Below, piece by piece: positions 45,711 to 57,021 of a stretch of DNA of 64,000 bases. Made by a program: the position numbers and the translations under genes. The DNA comes from Zizania palustris (Eukaryota; Streptophyta; Magnoliopsida; Poales; Poaceae). Positions within the stretch are counted from its first letter, which is position 1. Every line of letters starts with the position of its first letter. The stretch spans positions 75,415,499 to 75,479,498 of the forward strand of contig JAAALK010000288.1 of NCBI GenBank assembly GCA_019279435.1, given 5' to 3'. The notes under the pieces are model-generated. The model saw nothing but the letters and a program-made list of their open reading frames with translations, did not search any database and was not told where the DNA came from.

Positions 45711-46167
45711 TGTAGGACCGAAAGTAGCGACCAGAGGGGGGGTGAATGGGCGCCTTAAAAATTCTTTCGAATCAATGGCCTGTTCCCAATACCCAACGCA
45801 CCTCAAAAAATACTACGCAGCAGAAAATAAACAGAAGGCCTAAGTCTAAAGGTTTCTAACCTAGAAGCATCTGATGATAAACAGTGTAAAACTAAAAAGG
45901 TGCAACTAGGCAGATGAACAATTTGTAACAGGCCTAAACTTCTCAATGAAATGATCTAAGTATGTATACAAAGAAAAGAGAAGTTACTGTCCGAATTTGT
46001 CTCCTGTTCGGAACTTGGCGAAGCCCCCTTCGCATGTCGAGGTCTGCTTCAGAGGTTGATGACGGAGTCTGTCCGAGGTGCCGAAGGTGTCACTGTCTAG
46101 CCTAGTTCGAAGTGGTAAGAAGCGAAGTGTACTTCGGAGCGAAGTAAAAAACAGTGCCGGAGCCTGG

Positions 46168-46367
46168 TTCGAAGTGTGTACTTCAAGGACAGGACTTCGA
46201 ACACAGCTTCGAACCAAAAGCTTCGGAGCAAGGTGACAAAGTCGGAGCCTGCTTCGAAGTGAGGGCTTCGAAGACAAAACTTCGAACACACCTTGAACCG
46301 AGAGCTTCGAAGCACAATCTTCGAACAGAAAACTTCGAACACACAAAACAGACGGACTACCTTCGAA
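46168..46367. repeat. TTCGAA palindrome array with 14-bp spacing (Copia-5 LTR)
   Basis: The palindrome TTCGAA starts at 46168, 46196, 46208, 46253, 46267, 46281, 46306, 46320, 46334 and 46362. Spacings of exactly 14 or 28 recur: 46253-46267-46281, 46306-46320-46334-46362, and 46168-46196. A degenerate unit (CTTGAAC, 46292) fills the 25-bp gap. This looks like a decayed tandem array of a 14-bp unit CTTCGAAnnnnnnn. It is also in the 5' LTR, near 55490-55690. Confidence 0.8.
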
Positions 46368-47135
46368 CAAAGAAGCGAAGTCTGTCACGCGACAGAAAAG
46401 CAAGTCCGAAGCCTACACTCTATCTTCGAACAGGGAAAGCTTCGGAAGGAGAATCGAAGGCTGACACTCCACGAAGAAATCCAAGCGAAGTCTATCAGAA
46501 AAGACAAACTTCGAAGCCTAACAAAGTGTGGACTTCGAACAGATAGATTCGGAGTATGCTAGTTCGAAGTATGCGATGCTGTCCATACAGGAGGAACTTC
46601 GAATCTAGCAACTCAGACACAAAAACGGAGGTTCGAAATCTGAGCGAAGCCTTTAAAGAGGTTCGATCGAAGCCTGCCTCACGGAGTTGAGGGGCTTCGC
46701 ACTGAAACGAGCTTCGCCAGACACACCCAGAAAAAGGTAAAAGGACTGTCAGCTTCGATCAAAAAGCTGGGCAATAGAAGGTGAAAAGCTGCTACAGAAC
46801 GTTGTAGCTACAGCAAAGCAGTACTACTTGCAACAGCAAGAACTAGTACTCCCACCGTGAAGAACACAAGCAACAGAAGAAGCTTCTCCCCAAGAAATAA
46901 AATCACCAGCTCGTGCCCAAGGCATTAACTTCCCAAACCGAACAAGATGCAAGCAATAAATTCACAGGAGACCAAGGATTAAATGCATCCAACTGATTTG
47001 AGACAAAATAATGCAAGAACAGTGAGAGGGAAGCCCCTGGCGGCGCACACAGGAGAGAGAAGGGAGACAAAGTGACCCAAAAAGGTGGATTTGATTTCAG
47101 CACAAAGGGTAGTGCAAACCCTAGGGATTGGAGTG

Positions 47136-47144
47136 CTATTTATA
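47136..47144 (-). promoter_or_regulatory. TATA box of the Copia-5 3' LTR
   Basis: TATAAATAG on the minus strand, about 550 bp into the LTR in element orientation. The identical site in the 5' LTR, which would drive the genomic RNA, is at 56470-56478. Copia-2 and Copia-3 keep the same box. Confidence 0.7.
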
Positions 47145-47687
47145 GGCAGCCCAACACTAGGAATATTCTACCAGCCCCTTAGGGTTTTTACAGACTCAAA
47201 AATACAGAAAAAGACTCTATTGCCCTTAGGTATTTTTACAGACACAACTGACTGACTGTGGGCCTAGAGTAACAGATGACATATCCTGAAGCTATTCTTC
47301 TGGACAGTCGGATACAGAATCAACGGTTGTCAGTTTTACGCCGAAACTGACAAAGCCTCCACCAGCTTTGCACCAGGTACCCGGATTGGGCTGGCCCGAC
47401 CCCGCAGCTCTCTCAGCCCGGCAATCGCTCACCGCCCGTGTACCTGAGTCAGTCCTGGTCAACAGCCCAGTGGGTCTTCTACTGCTTCTGGCCCATGCAC
47501 CCGGATTGGGCCAGCCCGACTTCGCAGCCTCCTCTGCCCGACAGTCGCTCGCTGCCCGTGTACCTGAGTCACACGCGGCCCATGAAACAGCAGATCTCTT
47601 CTCTTCTTCAGTCCTTGTTGACTATCGTTGACAATGACTCATCACTTCTAGAGCCATGAGGCCCATGCTATTCAGCATGGCTCCTCA

Positions 47688-49023
47688 ATCTCCCCCTTGA
47701 TGAGTGCATTGTCAACATTCCTCAATTCTCAGTTCTTCAGCACCTGTGAACAAATGTGGAAACACGAAAACAAAAACACAAAAGAACAAAGAAGAAGAAA
47801 AATAAGGTAAAAGTTTAACCTTAATGACCAAAAGCCAAACAAAAGCAAGAAACGGTCATTATGGTTAACCAAAACACATAAGCTCAAAATGAGTGCGATT
47901 TCAGAACAACAAGGATATCAACAGAGTAAGAACTGTAAGAACTCCCCCTTAAACTCTGATCCCAATTTTCTCCCCCTTGTTGACAAGTGAACTCATCAAG
48001 CACTCAAAAGAGACACAGACTCCCCCTGAAATGCAACTCCCCCTCAAAATATGCAGTGAATGCAGCTGGGGTGCAGGTGGAGTGTAGAAAGCATGCTTCT
48101 CAGATATGATTGACTACAAATACAGTATCTAACAGGTATAGCAAAAGAGATACTGTCTAAGACACATGGCATGATCAGTGCAAGAGATGATATCTAAAGA
48201 AAGTCATTTAGCACGCATTTGTCAATTTTTGCAAATAAAAAACATCACCACATTGTCTAGTAAACAAGCAAGGTAAAGCATGAGATGCAGAAGCTAACTG
48301 ATATCTACCAAGATAAGCATTGATCAAAACAAAGTGCTTCAGCAAACTTGTTATCCCTTTAAAGTTCAGGCTTTTTCATTTTCCTTTGTCATTTTTGCCA
48401 AGGGTTATTTGCATGTCAAACCTTATGCTAACCGACCAAGTCAAGCCTAGGCCAGAACTGGGCCATCAGAAGCTTAAGACATTGGTCTTGGCATACACTA
48501 CACTGTCCTAGTTCATACCAAAGTGCTATGGTAAGCAATCCAGAACAATATAGTGCGACACAGCAAACCCACTTGGATCTTTTCAACTTAAACACGAAAG
48601 GGCATGGAATTTTTCATTCATTTTTGATTTTTATCATTTTTATAGCACATTTTCCATGTTAAAGCATAAAGATGTCCAAGTTGCATATCTGCATCTATGT
48701 GATGAACTTGCTACAAGGCATGTAACAAATAGCAAAAGCATTCAGCCTACACATGCTAGTTACCAGAAGCAATGGTGATCATTTTTCAAGTTGAAAGCGT
48801 AAAAGCCATGCACATGACAGATATCAGGTATATCAAGTGAACTGAAACAAAGCATGATCATCGACATGTAATCAAAAGCATGTACCTGGTAGAATAAGTA
48901 AAGCAGTTCAATCATATAACAGAAGCAGACTCAGAAGTGTGATATGTGAATATGTATGATATGAACACACACAAAAAGACTCAAGAAAAGAGTAAAAAGG
49001 AAAGAAAACTGACGCAAAATATC
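47688..49023 (-). other. Copia-5 3' noncoding region with PPT and PPT-like repeats
   Basis: 1336 bp between the pol stop and the LTR, without a supported ORF and without an env-like gene. GGGGGAG motifs on the minus strand are at about 47690 (next to the LTR, ATCAAGGGGGAGAT, the PPT), 47942, 47970, 48020 and 48038. The remainder is conserved among Copia-2, -3 and -5 although noncoding. Confidence 0.8.
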
Positions 49024-52000
49024 CTAGAAAGGATACACAACACCCAAATCCCCTCGTAAACGCTCAAATGTAGACTGATCTAGGGGTTTGGTAAAAATGT
49101 CAGCCAACTGATGATGGGTATCAACGTGAATAAGGTCAATGACACCTTTCTCATATTGATCCCGCAAGAAGTGAAAACGCACATCAATATGCTTGGTTTT
49201 TGAGTGGAGACATGGGTTTTTCCCTACACTAATAGCACTCGTGCTGTCGCAAAACAATGGAACCCTGGTAGGAAAGAGCAACCCAAAGTCTCGTAGAGTA
49301 GAAATCATCCAAACCATCTGTGAGCAGCAGCTGGCAGCAGCTACGTACTCAGCCTCTGTGGTCGAAAGAGCAACTCCAGATTGCTTTCGAGAAGACCAAG
49401 ATACAAGGGAAGAACCAAGAAACTGGCAAGTACCGGAAGTTGACTTGCGATCCAACCGGCACCCACCAAAGTCGGCGTCCGAAAAGCCAGATAGATCAAG
49501 TGATGATGATGCTGAATAATAAAGACCAAGATCAGGCGCATAGGTGAGATACCTGAAAATGCGCTTGACAGCCTGCCGGTGAGACGCGCGTGGTGAAGAC
49601 TGAAAACGCGCGCAAAGTCCCACGGCGAACTGTATGTCTGGTCTTGTTGCCGTTAAGTACAACAATGAACCAATCATCCCTCGAAACTCTCTCTCATTGA
49701 CCTTGACACCGCTCTCGTCCTTGTCCAGACCCCCGGAAGTACCCATCGGGGTCATCTGCGGCTTCAATTCACCACCAAAGTCAAATTTCTTAAGCATATC
49801 ACGAGTGTACTTACCTTGGTGGATGAAGGTGTCGTCCTTGGTCTGCTTGATCTGGAGCCCTAAGAAATACTTAAGCTCACCCATGAGGCTCATCTCAAAC
49901 TCACTGTGCATCTGCTCAGAAAACTTGGACACAAGAGAATCAGTAGTACCGCCAAAGATAATATCGTCCACATAAATCTGAGCAACTAAAAAATCTGAAA
50001 CATCTCTGAACAAGAAAAGAGTTTTGTCCACAGAACTCATCACAAAGCCCTTCCCCAACAAAAATTGCTTTAACCGGTCATACCAAGCCCTTGGGGCTTG
50101 CTTCAACCCGTATAAAGCTTTGTGCAATTTAAAAACATGTCGAGGGAACTTAGGGTTCTCAAAACCGGGGGGTTGCCTAACATACACCTCCTCTTCTATG
50201 AACCCATTCAGAAAAGCACTCTTAACGTCCATTTGAAAAAGCTTAAAACCCTTCGAAACGGCAAAAGCTAGAAGAATACGAATGGACTCAAGACGGGCAA
50301 CAGGAGCGAAGGTTTCTTCGAAGTCAATACCTTCCTTCTGGCAATAACCCTAGGCAACTAGTCGAGCCTTGTTGCGCACCACAACCCCATCTTCACCTTG
50401 TTTGTTCTTGAATACCCACTTGGTGCCTATGGGGTTGCATCCTGGTGGCGGCTCAACTAGTGTCCAAACCCGATTGCGGACAAAATTCTCAAGCTCTTCT
50501 TGCATAGCATTAATCCAATTAGAATCAGAAAGAGCATGAGAAATGTCTCTGGGCTCAAAAGATGTAACAAACGCAGATTCAGCAAACACAGCGAGAGAGG
50601 CAGAAGAACGCAAAGTCCTCTCAGTCAAATCACCAATGATGAGCTCTGAGGGGTGGTCACGCTGAACTGCTCGGGTTCCCTGGTGATCTGAAGTCACTTC
50701 ACCGGAGTCAGCAGCTGGCACCTCTGGACTCGACTGAAGGGGCTCGATCGAAGTGGAAGAAGTGATCAGAGGTCCGCCTTCATCATCAGTCGAAGTCACA
50801 GAGGGTGTGGGCTCTGCGGGGGATGCAGAAGGCCCGCCCTCAACAGCAGCTGAAGTATCCTCATCTTCCTCGAAGATGGACTCTCCGAGCTCATCATCAC
50901 CAGAAAGCTCAAAAGAAGGCGTCAAAGAAGGCAAGGACTCATCAAAAGAAACCTCACACGTCTCGACAAGCAGCTGGGATTCGAGGTTCCAAACACGGAA
51001 GCCTCGAGAATGCAATGCATAACCAAGAAAAATACCATCCCAGCAACGAGACTCAAACTTGTCCAAATGCCCTCCCTTCTTGAGCACAAAGCACTTGCAG
51101 CCAAACGCTCGCAAGTGGGTCACCTTGGGCTGTCTGCCAAACCGCAACTCATACGAGGTCTTACCAATGTAAGCTCGAAGAAAGATACGGTTGGCAAGAT
51201 AGCAAGCCGTGTTCATGGCTTCAGCCCAAAAACGCCTAGGAGTCCTGTGCTCATCGAGCATCGTCCTGGCCATCTCAACTAGCGTGCGGTTCTTTCGTTC
51301 CACAACGCCGTTCTGTGGGGGAGTGTAAGGAGAAGAAAACTGATGGTCCAGACCCTGATCACCACAGAAGCTGATGAACTGAGAGTTTTTGAACTCTGAG
51401 CCGTTGTCGGAGCGAATTGCTCGCATCCGACCATTGTTCTCATTCTTCAGCTTCAAAATCAGGTCATGGACAAATTGAAAAGTTTCATCCTTAGACTCCA
51501 AAAAGAAAACCCACGAGAAACAAGAAAAGTCGTCAACAATCACAAGTGCATACCACTTCCCACCTACTGAGCGTACCCGAGCTGGACCTACAGTGTCCAA
51601 ATGTAAAAGCTCGCCTGGATACGTAGTCATCACCTGAGTCACAGGTGAGTGAGAAGCGGCAACCATTTTCCCATGACGACAGGGATGACAAACTAGATCC
51701 TTCTCCATTTTAAGCTTGGGCAATCCTCGGATGAGATCCATAGAGCTTAACCTGACTAGCAGATCAAAACTCAAATGACCTAACCTCCTATGCCACTTCC
51801 AGAGCTCAGAAGAAGATCCAGCAATCAAACAGCGAGAAGGGCCAAAAGAACTAGAGAAGTCAATTCGAAAAACTTTACCGAAGGGTAAAATCTGACAAAC
51901 CAAAGACCCTCTAGAATCAACCACAGAAGAATTGCCCTTCTTAAAACGCACTTCCAAACCATCCTCAAGAAGTTGCGAAACAGATATTAAATTAAAGTTC

Positions 52001-52221
52001 AGATTTTTAACCAAAGCAACATTCGTTAAAGAGAAATGGTCTGAAATGCTAATTGAGCCTATTCCACTTACTTTCCCTTGACCGCTGTTCCCGAACGTGA
52101 TGTACTCTTTAGAGCTCGGGGGAGTGAGACTGGAGAACCATCTGCGATGTCCCGTCATGTGGCGAGAGCATCCTGAGTACATGATCCAAACATCCTCCAG
52201 TCCCCGGTCCTGCACAATCAA
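49024..52221 (-). pseudogene. Copia-5 pol: one frame with a single internal stop
   Basis: A single minus-strand frame from TTG 52221 (LIVQDRGLED) to a stop at 49024 is about 1066 codons. Protease reads WIMYSGCSRHMTGH (about 52150-52190), with Tyr where the catalytic Asp of DSG belongs. Integrase is complete: HRRLGHLSF...CHPCRHGK (about 51670-51800), LHLDTVGPAR, RSDNGSEF and the Glu of VVERKN (51290-51620). RT: a TAG at 50350-50352 replaces the usual Gln of ARLVAQG, then [11 protein letters not shown] (50232), [16 protein letters not shown] and YVDDIIFGG (about 49950-49980). RNase [38 protein letters not shown], ending [14 protein letters not shown]. The frame overlaps the gag end and is in the -1 frame relative to it. 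Apart from the Asp-to-Tyr change and the TAG it looks functional. Confidence 0.93.
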
Positions 52222-54968
52222 TGTCTGTAAGTGGGAGCAAATGGTCCGGCACCAGGTTTAGCAAAAGAGCTAAACCAGTGTCGAGCCATCTGCTCAAAAG
52301 ATGGAAAGCGAAAACCATCAAAAGAGTTTGGACCAACACGCGGCTCAAAGCGCGGTCCACGGTTCTTTCTAACCCTACGGCCACGAGGTCCAGAACCGTA
52401 GCCAACTCGGTCTGGAACTCTGCCGGAACGAACACCACCAACTAGAGCACGGGTAGGAAAACCGTCTCCTCTACCACCACCTACACGACGCGGCCTGGCC
52501 TCCAGCCTCTCCCCGCGCCGAGGAACACGCAGTCTACCACCCTGCTGGTAGAACTGCACCTGATCACTACGAGCCCTCTCTGCTCTCTCAACCCGCTTCC
52601 TCCTGAAGCAAAACTCCTCAAGATGCCCGTCTCTCTGACAAAACTCACAATGATAGGTAGGCTTCTTGGGATGTGGTTGAGGCTTGGGGTTCTTGGACTT
52701 GGTAGCGTTTGGTGTGGTCTTTTTGGGCTGAGAGGGTCCAGGAAGAGAGTCTAGAGAAGAGTGGAGGTGTTTGGGCTTAGGAACCCAGATAGGCTTCTTG
52801 GGTGGAGCTTTGGGTGGTTCATGGATAACTCCATCCTTGGGCTGACAAGCCTGGGAGGTCTCAGTGGAGTGAGTCTTGGGATACCTCTGCTCTGGAGTCA
52901 TTTTACTCCACTCCACTTCCCGGCTGAGGGCACTCTCAAAGTCAACCTTGGTGTAGGTGTAACCTACTCCAAACTCATCCTTCTTCTTGAACTGCTGGAT
53001 CATCATGCCAAGCTGTGGCTCTCTGGCACTGATCCAACTCAGGATAGAACGGAGGTAAAAGTTCTCATTCTGAGAATCTGCTAGGTCCTCTCTCAAGGAA
53101 GCTAGAACCTCCACCTGAGACAAACAAGTCTCACACTCACTCTCTACTTGGACAGACTTTCCGGCTTTTAGCTTAATCAACTCCATTCTAAGAGACAGAC
53201 AGTTCTCACAGACAGTGGGTGGAACTGACAATGTCTCCTGCTCTAGCCTAGTCTGCGCAAGCTCAGCTCTCAACTTCTCCAAATCACCCAAATGCTCATT
53301 GCCCTTGGATTTCAGCTCAGCTAATGCAGCTAGATGAGATGGGCAATCAACACAGGGTGCGACGACAGTGGCTTGAGCATCTTTTAGCTCCTGCTGAGCG
53401 CTTTCAAGCTCAGTGGCCAAAGCGTCCCTCTCATCAACCCTTTCTGTGTACCTGGACTTCAGAGTCGTCAGGTCACACAGAAGCACCTCACACTTCGGGC
53501 ACTCACTGCTATCACCCAAGCAAGGGGAAGAAGATAGACTCTCAATTCTACCGTTGGCCACGGCAAGCTCACTCTCTAGCTCATCTATCCTCTTTTTAGC
53601 CCCCCTAAGCAGTTTCTCCCGATACTTCAACTCCTGACGATTGCTCTCAAGTAAATCTACAATTTCACGCTCATAAGATGATACCTTGCTATCGTCGTCG
53701 TCGGAGTCGTCGGAGGAGCTCTTTTCTTCTCTATCCCCAAGAGCCATGGAGCAGAAGCTCTTGCGGGATCTTCGGCGTTGGTGTGAGCGACTCTTCGGCT
53801 TGTCTCCGAAGGCCATGAAGCAGAGGCCCGCCGGATCATCCTTGTCCTTCCCCTTCTTGATGGTGATCTCCTCATCACTTGAGCTTGATGAAGAGGAAGA
53901 AGACGTGGATCTCTTGGAGTAGCTCTTCTCCATCTCGGCGAAGAAGGCCTTGTCGCGCTTCTTGTTCTCTCGCCGGTAGTCCTTCAGGGCCTTCTTGAAG
54001 AACCGGGTCTTCGGCTTGCCCTTGGTGAAGGAGGGGCTCTCATGCTTGCCGGAGTCGTGGAAGCTGTTGCCGGTGCCCTTCTTGTATCCACTGCGCTTGG
54101 AGCAGTCGGCGATGAAGTGTCCTGGATCACCACATTCAAAGCATCCGGATTTTGTGTCGTGTCTTTTGAACATTCTTTTATCATAAACACGACGCACCCG
54201 GTTGTTAAAGAGACACAAATCATCATCTCCCAACAACTCAAGCTGGTCCTCAGTGATAGACATCAAAGAGAACCCAGCACAGCTCACAGCAGAGGGATCA
54301 ACAGAAGGTGTAGCAAGGGCCAGGGATTTTGATCCAGAGCCAGTGAGATTTGATCTCAACTGGATATCTACCTCAGTGGCCTTTAGCTTGCTAAATAACT
54401 CAGAAATGGTCAAGGTATCATATGAAGTACTCTCAACGATAGATGATACCTTGATCTCCCAGATCTTTGGATCCAAGGTATGAAGAACCTTGAGCGCCTG
54501 CTCATGATCTGAGACTAACTGAGCACCCTCAGCCTTGTTGTCCCGAAGCTTGTTAATGATCGACTGAAAGCGACCAAACAAAGCCTCAACAGATTCACCC
54601 GGCTTCTGTGTGAAATTCTCATATTCACGCCGGTAGGTCTGATAGAGCCGAGCCTTGACCTGTGCTGTTCCCTCATGGTGTGCCTTGAGGGTAGCCCAGA
54701 TCTCTCTCGCAGTGGAGAGATGACTCACTCGCTCAAATTCAGTGGGACCTAAGCCAGAAAATAAAATGTTCACAGCCTTACTGTTGCTCAGATGCTGAGC
54801 AATGATACCAGCAGTACCTTGCTCAGTAACTGGCAGAATGACAAATGTGGTGTGAACACAAATGTCCCATATGTCCGAACCCTGGCTCATGAGATAGGCT
54901 CGCATGCGAGTCTTCCAATAATTATAGCCATAGGCTTCCAAGGACGGGACCTTGCCAGGAGACGTCAT
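52218..54968 (-). CDS. Copia-5 gag, intact, 916 residues
   Basis: The start is the ATG at 54968 (MTSPGKVPSLEAYGYNYWKTRM); an in-frame GTG six bases upstream is less likely. Domains: a capsid-like UBN2/Retrotran_gag region (about residues 15-230; AREIWATLKAHHEG, FTQKPGESVEALFGRF, TISELFSKLKATEV); zinc knuckle 1 CFECGDPGHFIADC (about 277-290); a Ser-rich, Asp-rich hinge (about 345-430); a long coiled coil (about 435-640; YREKLLRGAKKRIDELESEL); a Pro/Lys-rich stretch (about 690-770); zinc knuckle 2 CEFCQRDGHLEEFC (about 775-788); and an Arg/Gly-rich tail. At over 900 residues it is long for Copia gag, but Sirevirus gags are known to be long with a coiled coil. It packages element RNA in cytoplasmic particles. 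It ends with TGA overlapping the pol frame by a few bases. No stop or frameshift is present, so it could still be made. Confidence 0.94.
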   Translation of the reverse strand: MTSPGKVPSLEAYGYNYWKTRMRAYLMSQGSDIWDICVHTTFVILPVTEQGTAGIIAQHLSNSKAVNILFSGLGPTEFERVSHLSTAREIWATLKAHHEGTAQVKARLYQTYRREYENFTQKPGESVEALFGRFQSIINKLRDNKAEGAQLVSDHEQALKVLHTLDPKIWEIKVSSIVESTSYDTLTISELFSKLKATEVDIQLRSNLTGSGSKSLALATPSVDPSAVSCAGFSLMSITEDQLELLGDDDLCLFNNRVRRVYDKRMFKRHDTKSGCFECGDPGHFIADCSKRSGYKKGTGNSFHDSGKHESPSFTKGKPKTRFFKKALKDYRRENKKRDKAFFAEMEKSYSKRSTSSSSSSSSSDEEITIKKGKDKDDPAGLCFMAFGDKPKSRSHQRRRSRKSFCSMALGDREEKSSSDDSDDDDSKVSSYEREIVDLLESNRQELKYREKLLRGAKKRIDELESELAVANGRIESLSSSPCLGDSSECPKCEVLLCDLTTLKSRYTERVDERDALATELESAQQELKDAQATVVAPCVDCPSHLAALAELKSKGNEHLGDLEKLRAELAQTRLEQETLSVPPTVCENCLSLRMELIKLKAGKSVQVESECETCLSQVEVLASLREDLADSQNENFYLRSILSWISAREPQLGMMIQQFKKKDEFGVGYTYTKVDFESALSREVEWSKMTPEQRYPKTHSTETSQACQPKDGVIHEPPKAPPKKPIWVPKPKHLHSSLDSLPGPSQPKKTTPNATKSKNPKPQPHPKKPTYHCEFCQRDGHLEEFCFRRKRVERAERARSDQVQFYQQGGRLRVPRRGERLEARPRRVGGGRGDGFPTRALVGGVRSGRVPDRVGYGSGPRGRRVRKNRGPRFEPRVGPNSFDGFRFPSFEQMARHWFSSFAKPGAGPFAPTYRH

Positions 54969-55015
54969 AGTCACTACTAGGGTTTAGAACCGGTTAAGGT
55001 ATGGAAAAACCCTAA

Positions 55016-55031
55016 CCTTGCTCTGATACCA
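55016..55031 (-). other. Primer binding site of Copia-5 (tRNA-iMet)
   Basis: TGGTATCAGAGCAAGG on the minus strand, 2 bp after the 5' LTR end. It is the standard initiator-tRNA-Met PBS, without mismatch to the usual plant form as I recall it. Confidence 0.92.
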
Positions 55032-55033
55032 CT

Positions 55034-57021
55034 TGTAGGACCGAAAGTAGCGACCAGAGGGGGGTGAATGGGCACCTTAAAAATTCTTTCGAATCAATGG
55101 CCTGTTCCCAATACCCAACGCACCTCAAAAAATACTACGCAACAGAAAATAAACAGAAGGCCTAAGTCTAAAGGTTTCTAACCTAGAAGCATCTGATGAT
55201 AAACAGTGTAAAACTAAAAAGGTGCAACTAGGCAGATGAACAATTTGTAACAGGCCTAAACTTCTCAATGAAATGATCTAAGTATGTATACAAAGAAAAG
55301 AGAAGTTACTGTCCGAATTTGTCTCCTGTTCGGAACTTGGCGAAGCCCCCTTCGCATGTCGAGGTCTGCTTCGGAGGTTGATGAAGGAGTCTGTCCGAGG
55401 TGCCGAAGGTGTCACTGTCTAGCCTAGTTCGAAGTGGTAAGAAGCGAAGTGTACTTCGGAGCGAAGTAAAAAACAGTGCCGGAGCCTGGTTCGAAGTGTG
55501 TACTTCAAGGACAGGACTTCGAACACAGCTTCGAACCAAAAACTTCGGAGCAAGGTGACAAAGTCGGAGCCTGCTTCGAAGTGAGGGCTTCGAAGACAAA
55601 ACTTCGAACACACCTTGAACCGAGAGCTTCGAAGCACAATCTTCGAACAGAAAACTTCGAACACACAAAACAGACGGACTACCTTCGAACAAAGAAGCGA
55701 AGTCTGTCACGCGACAGAAAAGCAAGTCCGAAGCCTACACTCTATCTTCGAACAGGGAAAGCTTCGGAAGGAGAATCGAAGGCTGACACTCCACGAAGAA
55801 ATCCAAGCGAAGTCTATCAGAAAAGACAAACTTCGAACCCAACTTCGAAGCCTAACAAAGTGTGGACTTCGAACAGATAGATTCGGAGTATGCTAGTTCG
55901 AAGTATGCGATGCTGTCCATACAGGAGGAACTTCGAATCTAGCAACTCAGACACAAAAACGGAGGTTCGAAATCTGAGCGAAGCCTTTAAAGAGGTTCGA
56001 TCGAAGCCTGCCTCACGGAGTTGAGGGGCTTCGCACTGAAACGAGCTTCGCCAGACACACCCAGAAAAAGGTAAAAGGACTGTCAGCTTCGATCAAAAAG
56101 TTGGGCAATAGAAGGTGAAAAGCTGCTACAGAACGTTGTAGCTACAGCAAAGCAGTACTACTTGCAACAGCAAGAACTAGTACTCCCACCGTGAAGAACA
56201 CAAGCAACAGAAGAAGCTTCTCCCCAAGAAATAAAATCACCAGCTCGTGCCCAAGGCATTAACTTCCCAAACCGAACAAGATGCAAGCAATAAATTCACA
56301 GGAGACCAAGGATTAAATGCATCCAACTGATTTGAGACAAAATAATGCAAGAACAGTGAGAGGGAAGCCCCTGGCGGCGCACACAGGAGAGAGAAGGGAG
56401 ACAAAGTGACCCAAAAAGGTGGATTTGATTTCAGCACAAAGGGTAGTGCAAACCCTAGGGATTGGAGTGCTATTTATAGGCAGCCCAACACTAGGAATAT
56501 TCTACCAGCCCCTTAGGGTTTTTACAGACTCAAAAATACAGAAAAAGACTCTATTGCCCTTAGGTATTTTTACAGACACAACTGACTGACTGTGGGCCTA
56601 GAGTAACAGATGACATATCCTGAAGCTATTCTTCTGGACAGTCGGATACAGAATCAACGGTTGTCAGTTTTACGCCGAAACTGACAAAGCCTCCACCAGC
56701 TTTGCACCAGGTACCCGGATTGGGCCGGCCCGACCCCGCAGCTCTCTCAGCCCGGCAATCGCTCACCGCCCGTGTACCTGAGTCAGTCCTGGTCAACAGC
56801 CCAGTGGGTCTTCTACTGCTTCTGGCCCATGCACCCGGATTGGGCCAGCCCGACTTCGCAGCCTCCTCTGCCCGACAGTCGCTCGCTGCCCGTGTACCTG
56901 AGTCACACGCGGCCCATGAAACAGCAGATCTCTTCTCTTCTTCAGTCCTTGTTGACTATCGTTGACAATGACTCATCACTTCTAGAGCCATGAGGCCCAT
57001 GCTATTCAGCATGGCTCCTCA
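55034..57021 (-). repeat. 5' LTR of Copia-5
   Basis: 1988 bp, nearly identical to the 3' LTR. It carries the extra 12 bp at about 55839-55850, the TATA box at 56470-56478 and the TTCGAA array. It ends at ATGGCTCCTCA, followed by the CCCCC target duplication. Confidence 0.95.

Larger units (their letters stand above)
45711..47687 (-). repeat. 3' LTR of Copia-5
   Basis: 1977 bp; on the plus strand TGTAGGACCGAAAGTAGC to ATGGCTCCTCA. It lacks the 12-bp CCCAACTTCGAA segment present in the 5' LTR (about 55839-55850) and has seven G residues near 45735 where the 5' LTR has six. It contains a TTCGAA array at about 46168-46367. Confidence 0.95.
45711..57021 (-). mobile_element. Copia-5: complete, very young Sirevirus
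   Basis: The minus-strand element is 11,311 bp, with 3' LTR 45711-47687, 5' LTR 55034-57021, PBS, intact gag, nearly intact pol and a 3' noncoding region. A perfect target duplication CCCCC lies at 45706-45710 and 57022-57026. By eye I find about seven base differences, one 12-bp indel and one G-run indel between the LTRs, roughly 0.4%. With the commonly used grass LTR rate of 1.3e-8 per site per year, that is on the order of 0.1-0.2 million years (inference). Copia-2 and Copia-3 are related copies. Confidence 0.96.

Noticed and set aside
46168..46367. A CRISPR-like array of short repeats.
   Set aside because: The repeat core is 6-8 bp with 7-8 bp spacers, in a plant LTR. No cas genes and no unique spacers of the right length are present.
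46154..46562. Frames of about 90-130 codons in the Copia-5 LTRs (also 55476-55896).
   Set aside because: They follow the TTCGAA repeat, are open in more than one frame, and the protein-like repeats are a by-product of the 14-bp spacing.
47688..49023. An env-like gene between pol and the 3' LTR of Copia-5.
   Set aside because: Only very short frames are found. There is no signal peptide or membrane segment, and the same region of Copia-2 and Copia-3 is noncoding as well.
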